This document shows positions 34,701-44,331 of a DNA stretch of 64,000 bases, one piece after another. The notes beneath the pieces are model-generated. The model worked only from the letters and a program-made list of their open reading frames with translations. It searched no databases and was not told the origin of the DNA. Within the stretch, counting starts at the first letter, position 1. Every line of letters begins with the position of its first letter. The stretch is from NCBI RefSeq assembly GCF_900116865.1, contig NZ_FPCD01000003.1:62001-126000 (forward strand). The letters are read 5' to 3'. This DNA comes from Butyrivibrio sp. M55. GTDB taxonomy: Bacteria; Bacillota; Clostridia; Lachnospirales; Lachnospiraceae. The position numbers and the translations under genes were made by a program.

Positions 34701-35354
34701 TTATTCCGATAATATCTTCCTGAATTTTATAATATTTTCAGAAATATTGCCCTTAAAAATACCTGAACCGGATACAATCACATTCGCACCAGCCTCCAAT
34801 ATTTCCTCTACATTATCGATGTATACTCCGCCGTCCACCTGAATATCAACATCAAGCTTTCTTTCATCAATGAGCTTTCTGAGCTCCCTGACTTTATCAA
34901 GACTTTCAGGTATCAGCTTTTGTCCGCCAAATCCCGGTTCAACCGTCATGACAAGTACCATCTCAACCTTCTCTAGATAGGGAAAGACTGCTTCTATGGG
35001 AGTTCCCGGTTTAATTGCTATGCCGGCTTTTTTCCCATATTTATGTATCTCGTCTATGACCGCTTCGGGATCATCGGTAGCCTCCTGATGAAAAGTTACG
35101 GAGTCTGCCCCAACGTCCACAAAGTCCTTTATGTAACGTATCGGGTCGACTATCATCAAATGCACATCAAAAAGCTTATCGGTTATCCCTCTTATGCTCT
35201 TAACTATAGGCATTCCATACGAAATAGAAGGAACAAACATTCCATCCATGACATCAATATGTATGTAGTGGGTGCCAGCCTTATCGACTTCTTCGATCTG
35301 CGATCCCAGTCGTGTAAAATCCGCTGACAGAATTGAAGAACTCAATATATTCAT
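34701..35354 (-). CDS. rpe: Ribulose-phosphate 3-epimerase
   Basis: TIM-barrel metal enzyme that interconverts ribulose-5-phosphate and xylulose-5-phosphate. Seen: SSSILSADFTRLG, the metal ligands in HIDVMDGMFVPSISYG, HLMIVDP, MTVEPGFGGQK and VDGGVYIDN, and the phosphate loop VSGSGIFKG. The length of 217 aa is normal. Its ATG overlaps the transketolase stop codon by one base (TAATG), so they are translationally coupled. It supplies xylulose-5-phosphate to transketolase. Confidence 0.97.
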   Translation of the reverse strand: MNILSSSILSADFTRLGSQIEEVDKAGTHYIHIDVMDGMFVPSISYGMPIVKSIRGITDKLFDVHLMIVDPIRYIKDFVDVGADSVTFHQEATDDPEAVIDEIHKYGKKAGIAIKPGTPIEAVFPYLEKVEMVLVMTVEPGFGGQKLIPESLDKVRELRKLIDERKLDVDIQVDGGVYIDNVEEILEAGANVIVSGSGIFKGNISENIIKFRKILSE

Positions 35355-36295
35355 TATTTAAGAAATTCCTTTACTGAAGCATATACTCCATCTGCATCAA
35401 GTCCATACTTATGAACAAGTTCACCTGCTGTTCCCGACTCACCGTACTTATCCTGCATTCCGAGTTTCTTAACAGGAGTAGGTGCGCTCTCTGAAAGTGC
35501 ATCACTAACCGCGCTTCCGAGTCCACCGATAACAGAGTGCTCTTCAACAGTTACAACCTTGCCGGTCTTCTTTGCTGAAGCGATAACAAGCTCCTTATCA
35601 AGAGGTTTGATAGTACAGATATTGATAACCTCTGCGGAAATTCCGTCAGCGGCAAGCTTCTCAGCTGCACCGATTGCTGAATCAACGCAGATACCTGTTG
35701 CAATAATAGTTACATCAGTACCTTCTTTGATAACAGAACCCTTACCGATTTCAAACTTGTAGTCGGGTCTGTCGTTGATGATACTGCATGCAGCACGTCC
35801 GAATCTGATGTAAACAGGTCCTTCATGCTCAAGAGCTGCGCGAACGCAAGCCTTTGCTTCAATATCATCTGCAGGACACATTACAACCATTCCGGGGATA
35901 ACACTCATAAGAGCGAAATCCTCATTACACTGATGGCTGGCTCCGTCCTCACCTACTGTGATTCCGGCATGTGTTCCACCAATTTTTACATTAAGATGGG
36001 GATATCCCACTGAGTTACGTACCTGCTCAAATGCACGTCCTGCTGCGAACATGGCAAAAGAACTAACAAAAGGAATCTTTCCTGTTGTTGCAAGTCCTGC
36101 TGCGATTCCCATCATATTACACTCTGCGATACCGCAATCTATATGTCTCTCAGGAAATTTCTTCTGAAAAACAGCTGTCTTGGTTGATGCTGCAAGATCC
36201 GCATCCAAAACTACGAGATTTGGAAACTCATCACCAAGCTCCGCAAGAGCATTACCATAACTTTCTCTTGTTGCAATCTTCTTTACTTCGCTCAT
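35354..36295 (-). CDS. Transketolase, C-terminal subunit
   Basis: A 313-aa protein equal to the pyrimidine-binding and C-terminal domains of transketolase. It contains DADLAASTKTAVFQKKFPERHIDCGIAECNM (here only indicated), with the cofactor-activating Glu in AECNM, and GEDGASHQCNEDFALM. Split transketolases are common in clostridia and archaea. The start overlaps the N-terminal subunit by four bases (ATGA), ensuring paired synthesis. It belongs to the pentose phosphate pathway and converts pentose phosphates to glycolytic sugars. Confidence 0.95.
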   Translation of the reverse strand: MSEVKKIATRESYGNALAELGDEFPNLVVLDADLAASTKTAVFQKKFPERHIDCGIAECNMMGIAAGLATTGKIPFVSSFAMFAAGRAFEQVRNSVGYPHLNVKIGGTHAGITVGEDGASHQCNEDFALMSVIPGMVVMCPADDIEAKACVRAALEHEGPVYIRFGRAACSIINDRPDYKFEIGKGSVIKEGTDVTIIATGICVDSAIGAAEKLAADGISAEVINICTIKPLDKELVIASAKKTGKVVTVEEHSVIGGLGSAVSDALSESAPTPVKKLGMQDKYGESGTAGELVHKYGLDADGVYASVKEFLK

Positions 36296-37125
36296 AGTGC
36301 TGCACCTATCCTTTCCAATTCTTCCATAGCCTGCTTGTACTCGTCGTCGTTAGGAGCTTTTCCGTGCCATCCAGCCTGGTTCTCCATGAATGAAACACCT
36401 TTACCCTTAACAGTGTGCGCTATGATCGCTGTGGGCATACCCTTTGTTTTCTTGGCCTCTTCGAAAGCTGCCTTGATCTCATCAAAGTTATGTCCGTCTA
36501 TATTGATTACATGGAAATTAAATGCTTCAAATTTCTTATCGATAGGATAAGGTGAACATACCTTATCTACAGGTCCGTCAATCTGAAGACCGTTGTTATC
36601 CACGATAACAACAAGGTTGTCTAATTTACGGAAGCCTGCAAACATAGCTGCTTCCCATACCTGACCTTCCTGAAGCTCACCATCGCCAAGAAGTGTATAT
36701 ACTCTAAAATCTTTTTTATCAAGCTTTGCAGAAAGTGCCATTCCGCAAGCTGCTGAAATACCCTGTCCAAGTGATCCGCTTGACATATCAAGTCCCGGAA
36801 GATACTGCATACTGGGATGTCCCTGAAGTCTTGAACCAAGCTTACGAAGCGTTGTCAGTTCCTCTTTAGGGAAATAACCTTTCTCTGCCATTACAGAGTA
36901 AAGTCCCGGTGCACAATGTCCCTTTGAAAGGACAAAGCGATCTCTGTCCGGATCTGAAACTTTTTTGGGATCTACATTCATTTCCTCAAAATACAGATAT
37001 GTGAAAATATCTGTTGAAGATAAAGATCCGCCCGGATGTCCTGCTCCGGCTGCATGAAGTGCTGTTATTATACTTTTTCTTACTTCATTAGCCGTCTTTT
37101 GTAGTTCCTGATTGGTCATAGCCAT
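36292..37125 (-). CDS. Transketolase, N-terminal subunit
   Basis: A 277-aa protein equal to the thiamine-diphosphate-binding N-terminal domain of transketolase. Seen: GHPGGSLSSTDIFTYLYF, LSKGHCAPGLYSVMAEKGYF, and the ThDP motif GDGELQEGQVWEAAMFAGFRKLDNLVVIVDNNG with the conserved GDG and NN. AAGGAAAT precedes the ATG. First gene of the transketolase-rpe unit, downstream of araD across a structured gap. Confidence 0.95.
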   Translation of the reverse strand: MAMTNQELQKTANEVRKSIITALHAAGAGHPGGSLSSTDIFTYLYFEEMNVDPKKVSDPDRDRFVLSKGHCAPGLYSVMAEKGYFPKEELTTLRKLGSRLQGHPSMQYLPGLDMSSGSLGQGISAACGMALSAKLDKKDFRVYTLLGDGELQEGQVWEAAMFAGFRKLDNLVVIVDNNGLQIDGPVDKVCSPYPIDKKFEAFNFHVINIDGHNFDEIKAAFEEAKKTKGMPTAIIAHTVKGKGVSFMENQAGWHGKAPNDDEYKQAMEELERIGAAL

Positions 37126-37155
37126 ATTGAATTATTTCCTTTCCGTAATATTCAA

Positions 37156-37217
37156 AGACAAACTGCATTTTCAATGTATCACATGCCACATTGTTTCGTC
37201 TACAGCGCAGTTTGTCT
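37156..37217 (-). terminator. Stem-loop between araD and transketolase genes, attenuator or terminator
   Basis: An 11-bp perfect outer stem (AGACAAACTGC at 37156-37166 with GCAGTTTGTCT at 37207-37217) encloses an inner CAATGT/ACATTG stem. The tail on the minus strand is only TTTG, so it may partly terminate, be a processing stem, or uncouple the two halves of the pentose cluster. Confidence 0.45.
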
Positions 37218-37231
37218 AAGTTTTATCATTG

Positions 37232-37930
37232 TCACTTTTTCTGCCCATAATAGGCATTTGCGCCATGTTTTCTAAAATAATGCTTATCTTGAAGGTCAGA
37301 CGAAATTACGCTGATCTCAGGATTTAAGAATTCGCTTCTTAATGCCATCTTTGCGACTTCTTCTTCAACGGCTGCATTGTGAACCGCTTCTGCCGCATCT
37401 TTGCCCCATGTAAAGACACCATGGTTCTGGCACAGTGTACCGGGAACCGCCATAGGATCAATACTGCGGCGCTCAAACTCTGCCGCGATCGCAAGTCCTG
37501 TATTTTTCTCATATTCAGACTCTATCTCAACTTTTGTGAGCGCTCTTACGCAGGGAATCTCTCCATAGAAATAATCCGCATGCGTTGTTCCGTAGCAGGG
37601 AATCCCTCTTCCTGCCTGCGCCCAGCTTGTAGCATAAGGTGAATGTGTATGAACTACACCACCGATTTCCTTAAATGCCTTATAAAGCTCAAGATGTGTT
37701 GGAGTGTCCGATGAAGGTGAAAGTTCTCCCTCGACCTTATTTCCGTCAAGGTCCATTACCACCATATCATCGGGAGTCATCTTGTCATACTCAACTCCGC
37801 TCGGCTTTATAACAAAAAGTCCTTTTTCTCTGTCAATCTCACTGACATTTCCCCATGTAAACAGAACAAGTCCGTACTTGGGAAGAAGCATATTTGCTTC
37901 ATATACTTTCTTTTTAAGTTCTTCTAACAT
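37232..37930 (-). CDS. araD: L-ribulose-5-phosphate 4-epimerase
   Basis: Class II aldolase-type epimerase that converts L-ribulose-5-phosphate to D-xylulose-5-phosphate. Seen: [47 protein letters not shown], and the zinc histidines in [15 protein letters not shown] and QNHGVFTWG. The length of 232 aa is normal. It begins 24 bases after the FGGY kinase, which probably makes its substrate. GGGGT precedes the ATG. Confidence 0.95.
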   Translation of the reverse strand: MLEELKKKVYEANMLLPKYGLVLFTWGNVSEIDREKGLFVIKPSGVEYDKMTPDDMVVMDLDGNKVEGELSPSSDTPTHLELYKAFKEIGGVVHTHSPYATSWAQAGRGIPCYGTTHADYFYGEIPCVRALTKVEIESEYEKNTGLAIAAEFERRSIDPMAVPGTLCQNHGVFTWGKDAAEAVHNAAVEEEVAKMALRSEFLNPEISVISSDLQDKHYFRKHGANAYYGQKK

Positions 37931-37954
37931 TTCTATACCCCGTTATCTTTAATG

Positions 37955-39550
37955 TTATCTGAGTGAATCAACCGCTGCCTTCTCAACGGCAAGTCCTGCA
38001 GAATAGTTCTTGATGAACTCATCAAAGCCTTTGACATCTTTCTCGTCAGGCTCACATGTTTCTACGCTTACATTGGTAAATACTTTATCATTCAGATACT
38101 TCTCAAGACTCTCGCCGTCCTGCTTCTGCATCATGTAACCCGCAAGGATTGCCTGTCCCCAAGGACCGCCTTCTCCCGCAGTCTCCATAAGCTTAATTGT
38201 TGTTCCCAAAGCTGCAGCCATAGTCTTGTCTCCTGCGCCTCTTACCTTGAAGAATCCACCCTGTCCGAAGAAGAAATCAACATTAACTTTCTCTTCTTTT
38301 ATGAGGATGTCATTTCCAAGCTTAAGTGCACCGAGAGCAGTATAAAGATGTGTTCTCATGAAGTTTGAAAGATTGAATACATCGTCGGGTTTTCTGACGA
38401 AAAGAGGTCTTCCTTCATTGAATCCCGTGATGCTCTCTCCTGAGAAATAGTTGTATGCAAGAAGTCCGCCGCAATCGGGGTCTCCCTCCATAGCCTTTCT
38501 ATAGAGCCCGCCATAGAGCTCGTCATCGCTGATATCCTGTCCGAATGTCTTTGCAAACTCTCTGAAAAGTGATACCCACGCGTTAAGATCGGAAGTACAG
38601 TTGTTACAATGTACCATGGCAACCTGCTCACCTGAAGGTGTTGTAACTATATCAAGCTCAGGATATGCCTTGGACAGATCATGCTCAAGTACAACCATTG
38701 AAAATACAGATGTTCCTGCAGAAATATTTCCTGTTCTCTTTGCAACAGAGTTAGTCGCAACCATACCTGTTCCCGCATCTCCCTCGGGAGGACATACAGG
38801 CACACCCTCTTTAAGTGTTCCTTCGGGATCGAGGAAAAGAGCTCCTTCTTTAGTAAGAACACCGGCACGCTCACCTGCGCAAAGCACCTTAGGAAGGATG
38901 TCACGAATCTTGATTCCCGCACTCTTTACCTCTGAAAGATTATCAAAAGTATCGAGCATTCCTGCGTTGTAATCGCATGTCTCGGAATCTATAGGGAACA
39001 TACCCGAAGCATCGCCAATACCAAGAACTTTCTCACCTGTAAGCAAAAGATGTATATAACCTGCAAGAGTTGTAAAGAAAGCAATCTTTCCAACGTGCTC
39101 CTCTTTGTTAAGAATTGCCTGATACAGGTGTGCAATACTCCATCTCTGCGGAATGTGGAATCCCAAAGCATCTGTAAGTTTCTCAGAAGCCTCTTCTGTT
39201 ATGGTATTTCTCCAGGTTCTGAATGGAACAAGAAGATTTCCATCCTTATCAAAAGGCATGTATCCGTGCATCATAGCGGAAACACCCATAGCACCGACTG
39301 TGGTAAGTTCCTCGCCATACTTGTTCTTCACGTCCTCTTTAAGACCTTTATAACATGCTCTTACACCTTCCTGAATGTAATCAAGTCCATACGTCCAGAT
39401 ACCGTCAACAAGCTTGTTTTCCCAGCTAAATGACCCTGATGCAAGAGAATTATACTCCTTGTCCGTAAGAACTGCCTTGATTCTGGTAGAGCCAAACTCT
39501 ATTCCCAGAAACGTACTACCTTCGGCAATTGCCTTTTTTGCGTCACTCAT
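37955..39550 (-). CDS. FGGY-family pentulose kinase, probable ribulokinase
   Basis: A 531-aa FGGY carbohydrate kinase. The N-terminal ATPase motif [17 protein letters not shown], the catalytic-domain [26 protein letters not shown] and the C-terminal [21 protein letters not shown] are typical of the fold. It is not the classical AraB. Its position directly before araD suggests it is the non-orthologous ribulokinase described for Clostridium acetobutylicum (AraK); xylulokinase-like activity is the alternative. GGAGAAGGAG precedes the ATG. First gene of the pentose block; no arabinose isomerase or transporter is in the window. Confidence 0.85.
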   Translation of the reverse strand: MSDAKKAIAEGSTFLGIEFGSTRIKAVLTDKEYNSLASGSFSWENKLVDGIWTYGLDYIQEGVRACYKGLKEDVKNKYGEELTTVGAMGVSAMMHGYMPFDKDGNLLVPFRTWRNTITEEASEKLTDALGFHIPQRWSIAHLYQAILNKEEHVGKIAFFTTLAGYIHLLLTGEKVLGIGDASGMFPIDSETCDYNAGMLDTFDNLSEVKSAGIKIRDILPKVLCAGERAGVLTKEGALFLDPEGTLKEGVPVCPPEGDAGTGMVATNSVAKRTGNISAGTSVFSMVVLEHDLSKAYPELDIVTTPSGEQVAMVHCNNCTSDLNAWVSLFREFAKTFGQDISDDELYGGLYRKAMEGDPDCGGLLAYNYFSGESITGFNEGRPLFVRKPDDVFNLSNFMRTHLYTALGALKLGNDILIKEEKVNVDFFFGQGGFFKVRGAGDKTMAAALGTTIKLMETAGEGGPWGQAILAGYMMQKQDGESLEKYLNDKVFTNVSVETCEPDEKDVKGFDEFIKNYSAGLAVEKAAVDSLR

Positions 39551-39589
39551 AACTCCTTCTCCTTTTATCTTATTATTTGTAACCCTTTA

Positions 39590-40411
39590 TTAAATAAGTC
39601 CGCTATTTCTGGAATAATAAAACAGATACTGCTGCATTATACCGTTGTACGGAGCATATTTATCAAAACTAAATCCGTTTGGATACTTAAGCTCAAGAAC
39701 CCTGTTTATCCAAACATCCTTCGGAAAGGCATCAAGTCTGTGATACCCAAATAATATCTCACAGTTTGCCACCTTAACCCCAACGCCGAACAACCCCAAA
39801 AGTCCGGTCATCAGTTCCTCATCCGAGGCATTTCCCCATTCATCAAGCTTTACCGCTCCGCTTGCCACATCAAGCGCTGCCTGCCTGACATATTTATCCC
39901 TGTAACCAAGGCTACAGGATGCGAGTTTTTCATCAGATAAACCCGCCAATTCTTCAGGTGTCGGAAAAGCATAGATCTTTTTCCCGTCACCGTCTGTGGC
40001 TATTTCCCTCGACACCGCAGCACAGAGCTTTTCGATGGAAGCTTTAATGGCCGGGATGTTTTTTCTCTGGGAAATTATAAAAGAAATTAGCATTTCCCAC
40101 GGATCCTGCTTTAAGATCCTTATACCCTTGCCATACTCTGCAGCATCATACAGATACCTGTCTGTATCTTTATCTATCATTCCCCTGATCTTTCTGTAAT
40201 CAAGACCGAGGTCAAAATAATCCTTCCAGAAGCTCTCATATTCATCCGGTTCGCAGTCAAGTTCGTATTCGTACTCGCCACATTTCCTGATGAAAAGATG
40301 TTTGGAAGAAGCTGTAACCTCATACCCGTCACCGTGCTCGTTAAATCTGAAGCACTGTCCGCTGTCTGCAATTTTTTTCAGATCAAAATCATCAAATATT
40401 TCTATCTTCAT
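39590..40411 (-). CDS. 8-oxoguanine DNA glycosylase, OGG1 type
   Basis: A 273-aa bifunctional DNA glycosylase/lyase. N-terminal OGG domain with SGQCFRF, then the helix-hairpin-helix glycosylase fold. QDPWEMLISFIISQRKNIPAI is diagnostic. The HhH segment LGLFGVGVKVANCEILFGYHRL contains the catalytic Lys (GVGVKVA), and the following FPKDVWI has the catalytic Asp. It removes 8-oxoguanine from DNA. Its ATG overlaps the stop codon of the upstream Mrr-like gene by one base (TAATG), so the two are coupled. Confidence 0.92.
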   Translation of the reverse strand: MKIEIFDDFDLKKIADSGQCFRFNEHGDGYEVTASSKHLFIRKCGEYEYELDCEPDEYESFWKDYFDLGLDYRKIRGMIDKDTDRYLYDAAEYGKGIRILKQDPWEMLISFIISQRKNIPAIKASIEKLCAAVSREIATDGDGKKIYAFPTPEELAGLSDEKLASCSLGYRDKYVRQAALDVASGAVKLDEWGNASDEELMTGLLGLFGVGVKVANCEILFGYHRLDAFPKDVWINRVLELKYPNGFSFDKYAPYNGIMQQYLFYYSRNSGLI

Positions 40412-40854
40412 TATGTCTTATCCATACTGTCGAGGTATCCTCTGTCCCACAACATAATGTTAAGTTTCTGGGCAAGTTCCACTGCAGGTTGTGTAAAATA
40501 CTGATTGGTCATTACAACGCCGACCATTCTGCTGTAGTAATCTCTTCCCGCATATATTTCCTGAACCGCCTTAACTCCGATCGGTTTGTCGTAACACTTA
40601 CACTGAACCGCGTAAGTTATACCGTCCTTCTCGGCAAGTATATCCGCTCCGAAATCTCCGCTTCCCTTTGTGACGGTCGCTTCGGCAAAGCCGTTAGCTT
40701 TAAGAAGATCGGCGCAATAATACTCAAAATCATGCCCTTCCATCTCATCCATGGGAAGAGGCTTCATCCTGTATTTCTTAATATAGCTTACGATGAAAAC
40801 CGCAATCGCAATTATTGCCACTCCCACCGCTATATAAATATATATTCTCACCAT
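40411..40854 (-). CDS. Membrane-anchored Mrr-type restriction endonuclease domain protein
   Basis: A 147-aa protein with one N-terminal transmembrane helix (about residues 4-25) and a cytosolic Mrr_cat-like nuclease fold. The PD-(D/E)xK-type residues are visible in KGSGDFGADILAEKDGITYAVQCKCY (Asp in GADI, then QxK). The C-terminal VMTNQYFTQPAVELAQKLNIMLWDR is typical. Family members are putative type IV or DNA-repair nucleases. Translational coupling to the OGG-type glycosylase suggests a shared role in damaged DNA, which is inference. Confidence 0.85.
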   Translation of the reverse strand: MVRIYIYIAVGVAIIAIAVFIVSYIKKYRMKPLPMDEMEGHDFEYYCADLLKANGFAEATVTKGSGDFGADILAEKDGITYAVQCKCYDKPIGVKAVQEIYAGRDYYSRMVGVVMTNQYFTQPAVELAQKLNIMLWDRGYLDSMDKT

Positions 40855-40869
40855 AGGAATCTCCGCTTA

Positions 40870-41949
40870 TTAAAGCTTCAAATCTCCCTCTTTTACCCAT
40901 CCGAGCTTAACAACTCCGGCATGAATTACAGGAGCGATAATTGCAGGAAGTACGAATGAGATAAGTATAAGGCCGGCCCAATCTAATCCGGTTATTGCTG
41001 TCTTTGCTCCATCTGCGATATCTTGAACCCATCCGGTGTACACACCGATCTGTCCGACAAATCCGCAAGTACCCATTCCAGATGAAACAGGCGCTCCGTT
41101 CATCTTGAGCTTGAAAACACATGTAGCAAGAGGTCCCGTGATAGCCGATGTCACGATGGGTGCGATCCAGATTCTAGGATTCTTTATGATGTTACCCATC
41201 TGGAGCATTGATGTTCCGATACCTTGTGAAACAAGTCCGCCCCATTTATTTTCTTTAAAAGAGATCACTGCAAAACCTACCATCTGCGCACAGCATCCTG
41301 CTACCGCTGCACCGCCCGCAAGACCCGTAAGGCAAAGTGCCGCACAAATTGCTGCCGAAGATATAGGAAGTGTAAGTGCGATTCCTACTGTTACAGATAC
41401 CAGTATTCCCATAAGGAATGGCTGAAGCTCTGTAGCCCACATGATAAGATTTCCAAACGCCATAGCTGCTTTTCCGAGAGCGGGAGCTATAAGCCATGAG
41501 AAGAAAACTCCGACACCTATTGTCACAAGAGGTGTTACCAAAATATCCACTTTTGTCTCTTTTGATACCGCTTTACCAAATTCTGCCGCAAGTATTGCAA
41601 CAAACAAAACTGCAAGAGGACCGCCCGCACCACCGAGTGCATTTGCGGCAAATCCCACGGTTATCATTGAAAAAAGAACAAGTGGCGGACAATGAAGCGC
41701 GTAGCCGATTGCCACAGACATTGCAGGACCGCTCATTGCAGAAGCAAGTCCACCTACCGTATATTCCGTATCGGAAACTGTTGCAACAGTCTGCATAAGA
41801 AACGGAATATTAAACTGTTTACCAAACGTATTTATGATAGTTCCTATGAGCAATGAACAAAAAAGTCCCTGCGCCATAGCCCCTAAAGCGTCAATTCCAT
41901 AACGCTTTAAAGAAATTTCAATGTCTTTCTTCTTCAGAAAATCTTTCAC
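40870..41949 (-). CDS. PTS-EIIC-like membrane protein (PF13303-type)
   Basis: A 359-aa very hydrophobic protein with about ten transmembrane helices. The KRYGIDALGAMAQGLFCSLLIGTIINT start and the Gly/Ala-rich SAMSGPAMSVAIGYAL, GNIIKNPRIWIAPIVTSAITGP and GAPVSSGMGTCGFVGQIGVYTG segments match the PTS_EIIC_2 family. No EIIA, EIIB or HPr partner is nearby, so it may transport without PTS coupling; the substrate is unknown. The GTG start follows GGAGGAG with about eleven bases spacing. It is 15 bases upstream of the Mrr-like gene. Confidence 0.85.
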   Translation of the reverse strand: MKDFLKKKDIEISLKRYGIDALGAMAQGLFCSLLIGTIINTFGKQFNIPFLMQTVATVSDTEYTVGGLASAMSGPAMSVAIGYALHCPPLVLFSMITVGFAANALGGAGGPLAVLFVAILAAEFGKAVSKETKVDILVTPLVTIGVGVFFSWLIAPALGKAAMAFGNLIMWATELQPFLMGILVSVTVGIALTLPISSAAICAALCLTGLAGGAAVAGCCAQMVGFAVISFKENKWGGLVSQGIGTSMLQMGNIIKNPRIWIAPIVTSAITGPLATCVFKLKMNGAPVSSGMGTCGFVGQIGVYTGWVQDIADGAKTAITGLDWAGLILISFVLPAIIAPVIHAGVVKLGWVKEGDLKL

Positions 41950-42058
41950 TTTTTCATCTCCTCCGCTATATACATAGCTTTTAAAATCATTGCTATATAT
42001 TTTACCATAATCCGCATATGGTTAAAATATCGGAAGAGTCATATATTTTTGCATAAAA

Positions 42059-42085
42059 TACCCCCGCTGATTTAAAGCGGGGGTA
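42059..42085 (-). terminator. Terminator of the beta-helix protein gene
   Basis: Perfect 10-bp arms TACCCCCGCT and AGCGGGGGTA with a seven-base loop, followed on the minus strand by TTTTATGC. Confidence 0.8.
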
Positions 42086-42102
42086 ATATTATTATAAACG
42101 AT

Positions 42103-43416
42103 TTATTTATTTTTAACTACTGTTTTTGCGGATCCGTAACCTGAAAGGTCACTGTATGATATTACTGTTGCTGTTCCTGATTCTCTGTCTGCAGAGCCGA
42201 ACTCAGCTTTTACTGCCTTTGCGCCCTTGAATTCCTGGTTTGAAAGGTTGTCTGAAACATCGTTTCCACGACTCTTATCCTTGCAAGCCTCTTCGTACGC
42301 ATCAGCTTTATTCTCTGCAATAAGAAGGTTCTTCTGGAACTTATTTGAAGAATCACATGCAAACTGGACAAGGAAGCATGCACCCTTCGTGTTGTATATT
42401 GTATTATTTGTGATTACACAGTTCTTTGCGGCACCGGTCTTCTTAGCGTCATAACCACCAATGCTTATTCCTGCCAAACCACCATTTACGATAGTATTGT
42501 TATTCACTCTGATGTCTTCAACTACAACACCTTTATGCTCTGTTGCAATCTCAATTCCAAGATCACAGTTCTCAACATAGTTATCGTAAATATCTATGTC
42601 TTTTCCTCCGTCAACATATATACCGTCGGCACAAGCGTCGTCATATGTCACGTTTTCTTTTGAGGAAATATTATAAACCACATTATTAAAGATTTTTCCG
42701 GCTCTCGCTCTATCTCTGTCATCCTTTGTTGACTTCTCAAAGCCAATTGCATCTATACCGATGTTGTCACAATCATGCACTTTGTTATTTGAAATCTCAA
42801 ATCCTTCAACATTTCCGTTTACTACAACTGCTTCACTGTTTCCAAGGCGCAGGCCGTACACCTCACAATTTGTGATAGTAATGTTCTTTGTAGGCTCCTT
42901 TAAACTTCCGTCTACAATAATACCATGTGCATTATAATCATCTGATTTTTTTGAATACTTACATCCCATATCATGAATCTCACAGTCCTTAATTGTAACG
43001 TTCTGTGAGCCTTCATCTACGCATATACCCTTTGGAGCTACACTTCCTGAAGGTTTATTTAATGTGAAACCTCTGATTTCAAGATTTTCAATAGTTACAT
43101 CCGATGCGCATACATAGATCATTGAATCATCGCTAGATGTAGGAGTGATCTTTGATCCCTCAAGCACTGCGCCATCTTCACCTACAATCGTTAACCCGTC
43201 GGTCTCTACACTGATCTGTTCCTTGTATTCCCCTTTAGGAATGATGATCGTATCCCCTTCATTCGCCTTCTCGATAGCATCTTCAATAGTTTTAGCCCCT
43301 TGCGAACCAACGCGGATAGGTTCTTTTGCATTCACGGGAACAGTCCCCATATCGCTGTAGAGCGACAGACATGCAATGAATGTACATGATGCAACTAACT
43401 TAAGAATATTTTTCAT
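42103..43416 (-). CDS. Secreted right-handed parallel beta-helix protein
   Basis: A 437-aa exported protein. Signal peptide at residues 1-30 (cleavage near VNA). AKTIEDAIEKANEGDTIIIPKGEYKEQISV is the typical N-terminal pectin-lyase-like cap. Many rungs with repeating NVTIKDCEIHD, NITITNCEVYG, GFEISNNKVHDC and IDIYDNYVENC follow. It could be a polysaccharide lyase of the PL9/PL1-like superfamily or a binding protein; I cannot place catalytic residues with certainty. The ATG at 43416 has AAGGA about seven bases away; an ATG two codons earlier is too close. Monocistronic. Confidence 0.85.
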   Translation of the reverse strand: MKNILKLVASCTFIACLSLYSDMGTVPVNAKEPIRVGSQGAKTIEDAIEKANEGDTIIIPKGEYKEQISVETDGLTIVGEDGAVLEGSKITPTSSDDSMIYVCASDVTIENLEIRGFTLNKPSGSVAPKGICVDEGSQNVTIKDCEIHDMGCKYSKKSDDYNAHGIIVDGSLKEPTKNITITNCEVYGLRLGNSEAVVVNGNVEGFEISNNKVHDCDNIGIDAIGFEKSTKDDRDRARAGKIFNNVVYNISSKENVTYDDACADGIYVDGGKDIDIYDNYVENCDLGIEIATEHKGVVVEDIRVNNNTIVNGGLAGISIGGYDAKKTGAAKNCVITNNTIYNTKGACFLVQFACDSSNKFQKNLLIAENKADAYEEACKDKSRGNDVSDNLSNQEFKGAKAVKAEFGSADRESGTATVISYSDLSGYGSAKTVVKNK

Positions 43417-43641
43417 TTGCATTTCCTTTTCTGTTCTCTCCTTTTCTTTTCTTTGTTGGTTGATGTGTATATTATAACGGCCTCATGAATATACTTTATC
43501 ACACTTCAGCAAAAAAGTGAAGAGTTTTCTTAACATTTTTAACTTTTTCTTTGAATTGGCAGAATAGTGCATTTTCTTGGCATTCAGCTAAAGTGTTTTC
43601 CTTATTTTATCAAGTGTTGCATATTTATGTTTCATAAACCG

Positions 43642-43670
43642 TTTACAATTGTTACTTTTTGTGTTAAAGT
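43642..43670 (+). promoter_or_regulatory. Promoter of the lipoprotein gene at 43701
   Basis: TTTACA (43642-43647) and TAAAGT (43665-43670) with a 17-base spacer, 30 bases before the start codon. The rest of the 43417-43641 gap is AT-rich, with nothing else I can name. Confidence 0.65.
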
Positions 43671-43700
43671 ACTTTTGTTGTCAAAGGGAGGGAATTACTC

Positions 43701-44300
43701 ATGAAAAAGAGAGTATTGGCACTATGCCTGGCAATTTCTTTATCAACAGTATGTATAGCTTGCGAAAGCAGCTCTGCACCGGAAACAACCGAGACTGCAG
43801 AATCCTCGGAAAATGTAACACCGGATGATACAAATAAAGATATTGCACCGATTTCCGATGAAGCTCCTATGGGCGCCACCGAAAACGTAAATAACGATAT
43901 TATAGATGAAGGTACTGACGATTCTTCAGGCAGCAAAGCAACCGACTTTGATTGCTCTGTATTTACAGGAGCAAGTTATTCCGAAGTATGTGAATACGCC
44001 AAGAAGGTAAAAGACCTTACAATTGCCGAAGACTGGAATGCTCTCGGCGATATGATCCTCTATCCTGTAGAGGATTTAGATGGCAAGGTTTTAAAGTCAA
44101 AAGATGAGTTTGTTAAATACGCTTCAGATCCGGGCTTTGATAAATCTTATATTGATTCAATCAGCAAGTGGTCTGTAGATGAAATATGGTTTAACAGCCA
44201 TGGCGCTTGCATTGATGACGGACTTATATGGTTCCAGGATTGCGATCCCGACGGTACGGAATTTATGATTCGCTCATTCTTCGACCTAACACCACACTAA
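43701..44300 (+). CDS. Small cysteine-containing lipoprotein of unknown function
   Basis: A 199-aa lipoprotein: signal peptide, lipobox VCIAC near residue 20, acidic Thr/Ser/Asp-rich spacer to about residue 75, and a compact C-terminal domain with four cysteines (DFDCSVF, EVCEYAK, GACIDDG, FQDCDPDG). The body (AEDWNALGDMILYP, LKSKDEFVKYA) loosely resembles small extracellular domains of the NTF2/DUF4440 type, but I do not claim it. It is convergent with the neighbouring lipoprotein operon and shares its terminator. AAAGGGAGGG precedes the ATG. Confidence 0.75.
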   Translation: MKKRVLALCLAISLSTVCIACESSSAPETTETAESSENVTPDDTNKDIAPISDEAPMGATENVNNDIIDEGTDDSSGSKATDFDCSVFTGASYSEVCEYAKKVKDLTIAEDWNALGDMILYPVEDLDGKVLKSKDEFVKYASDPGFDKSYIDSISKWSVDEIWFNSHGACIDDGLIWFQDCDPDGTEFMIRSFFDLTPH

Positions 44301-44331
44301 GCCAACGATATTCAAATTCATATATACATAA

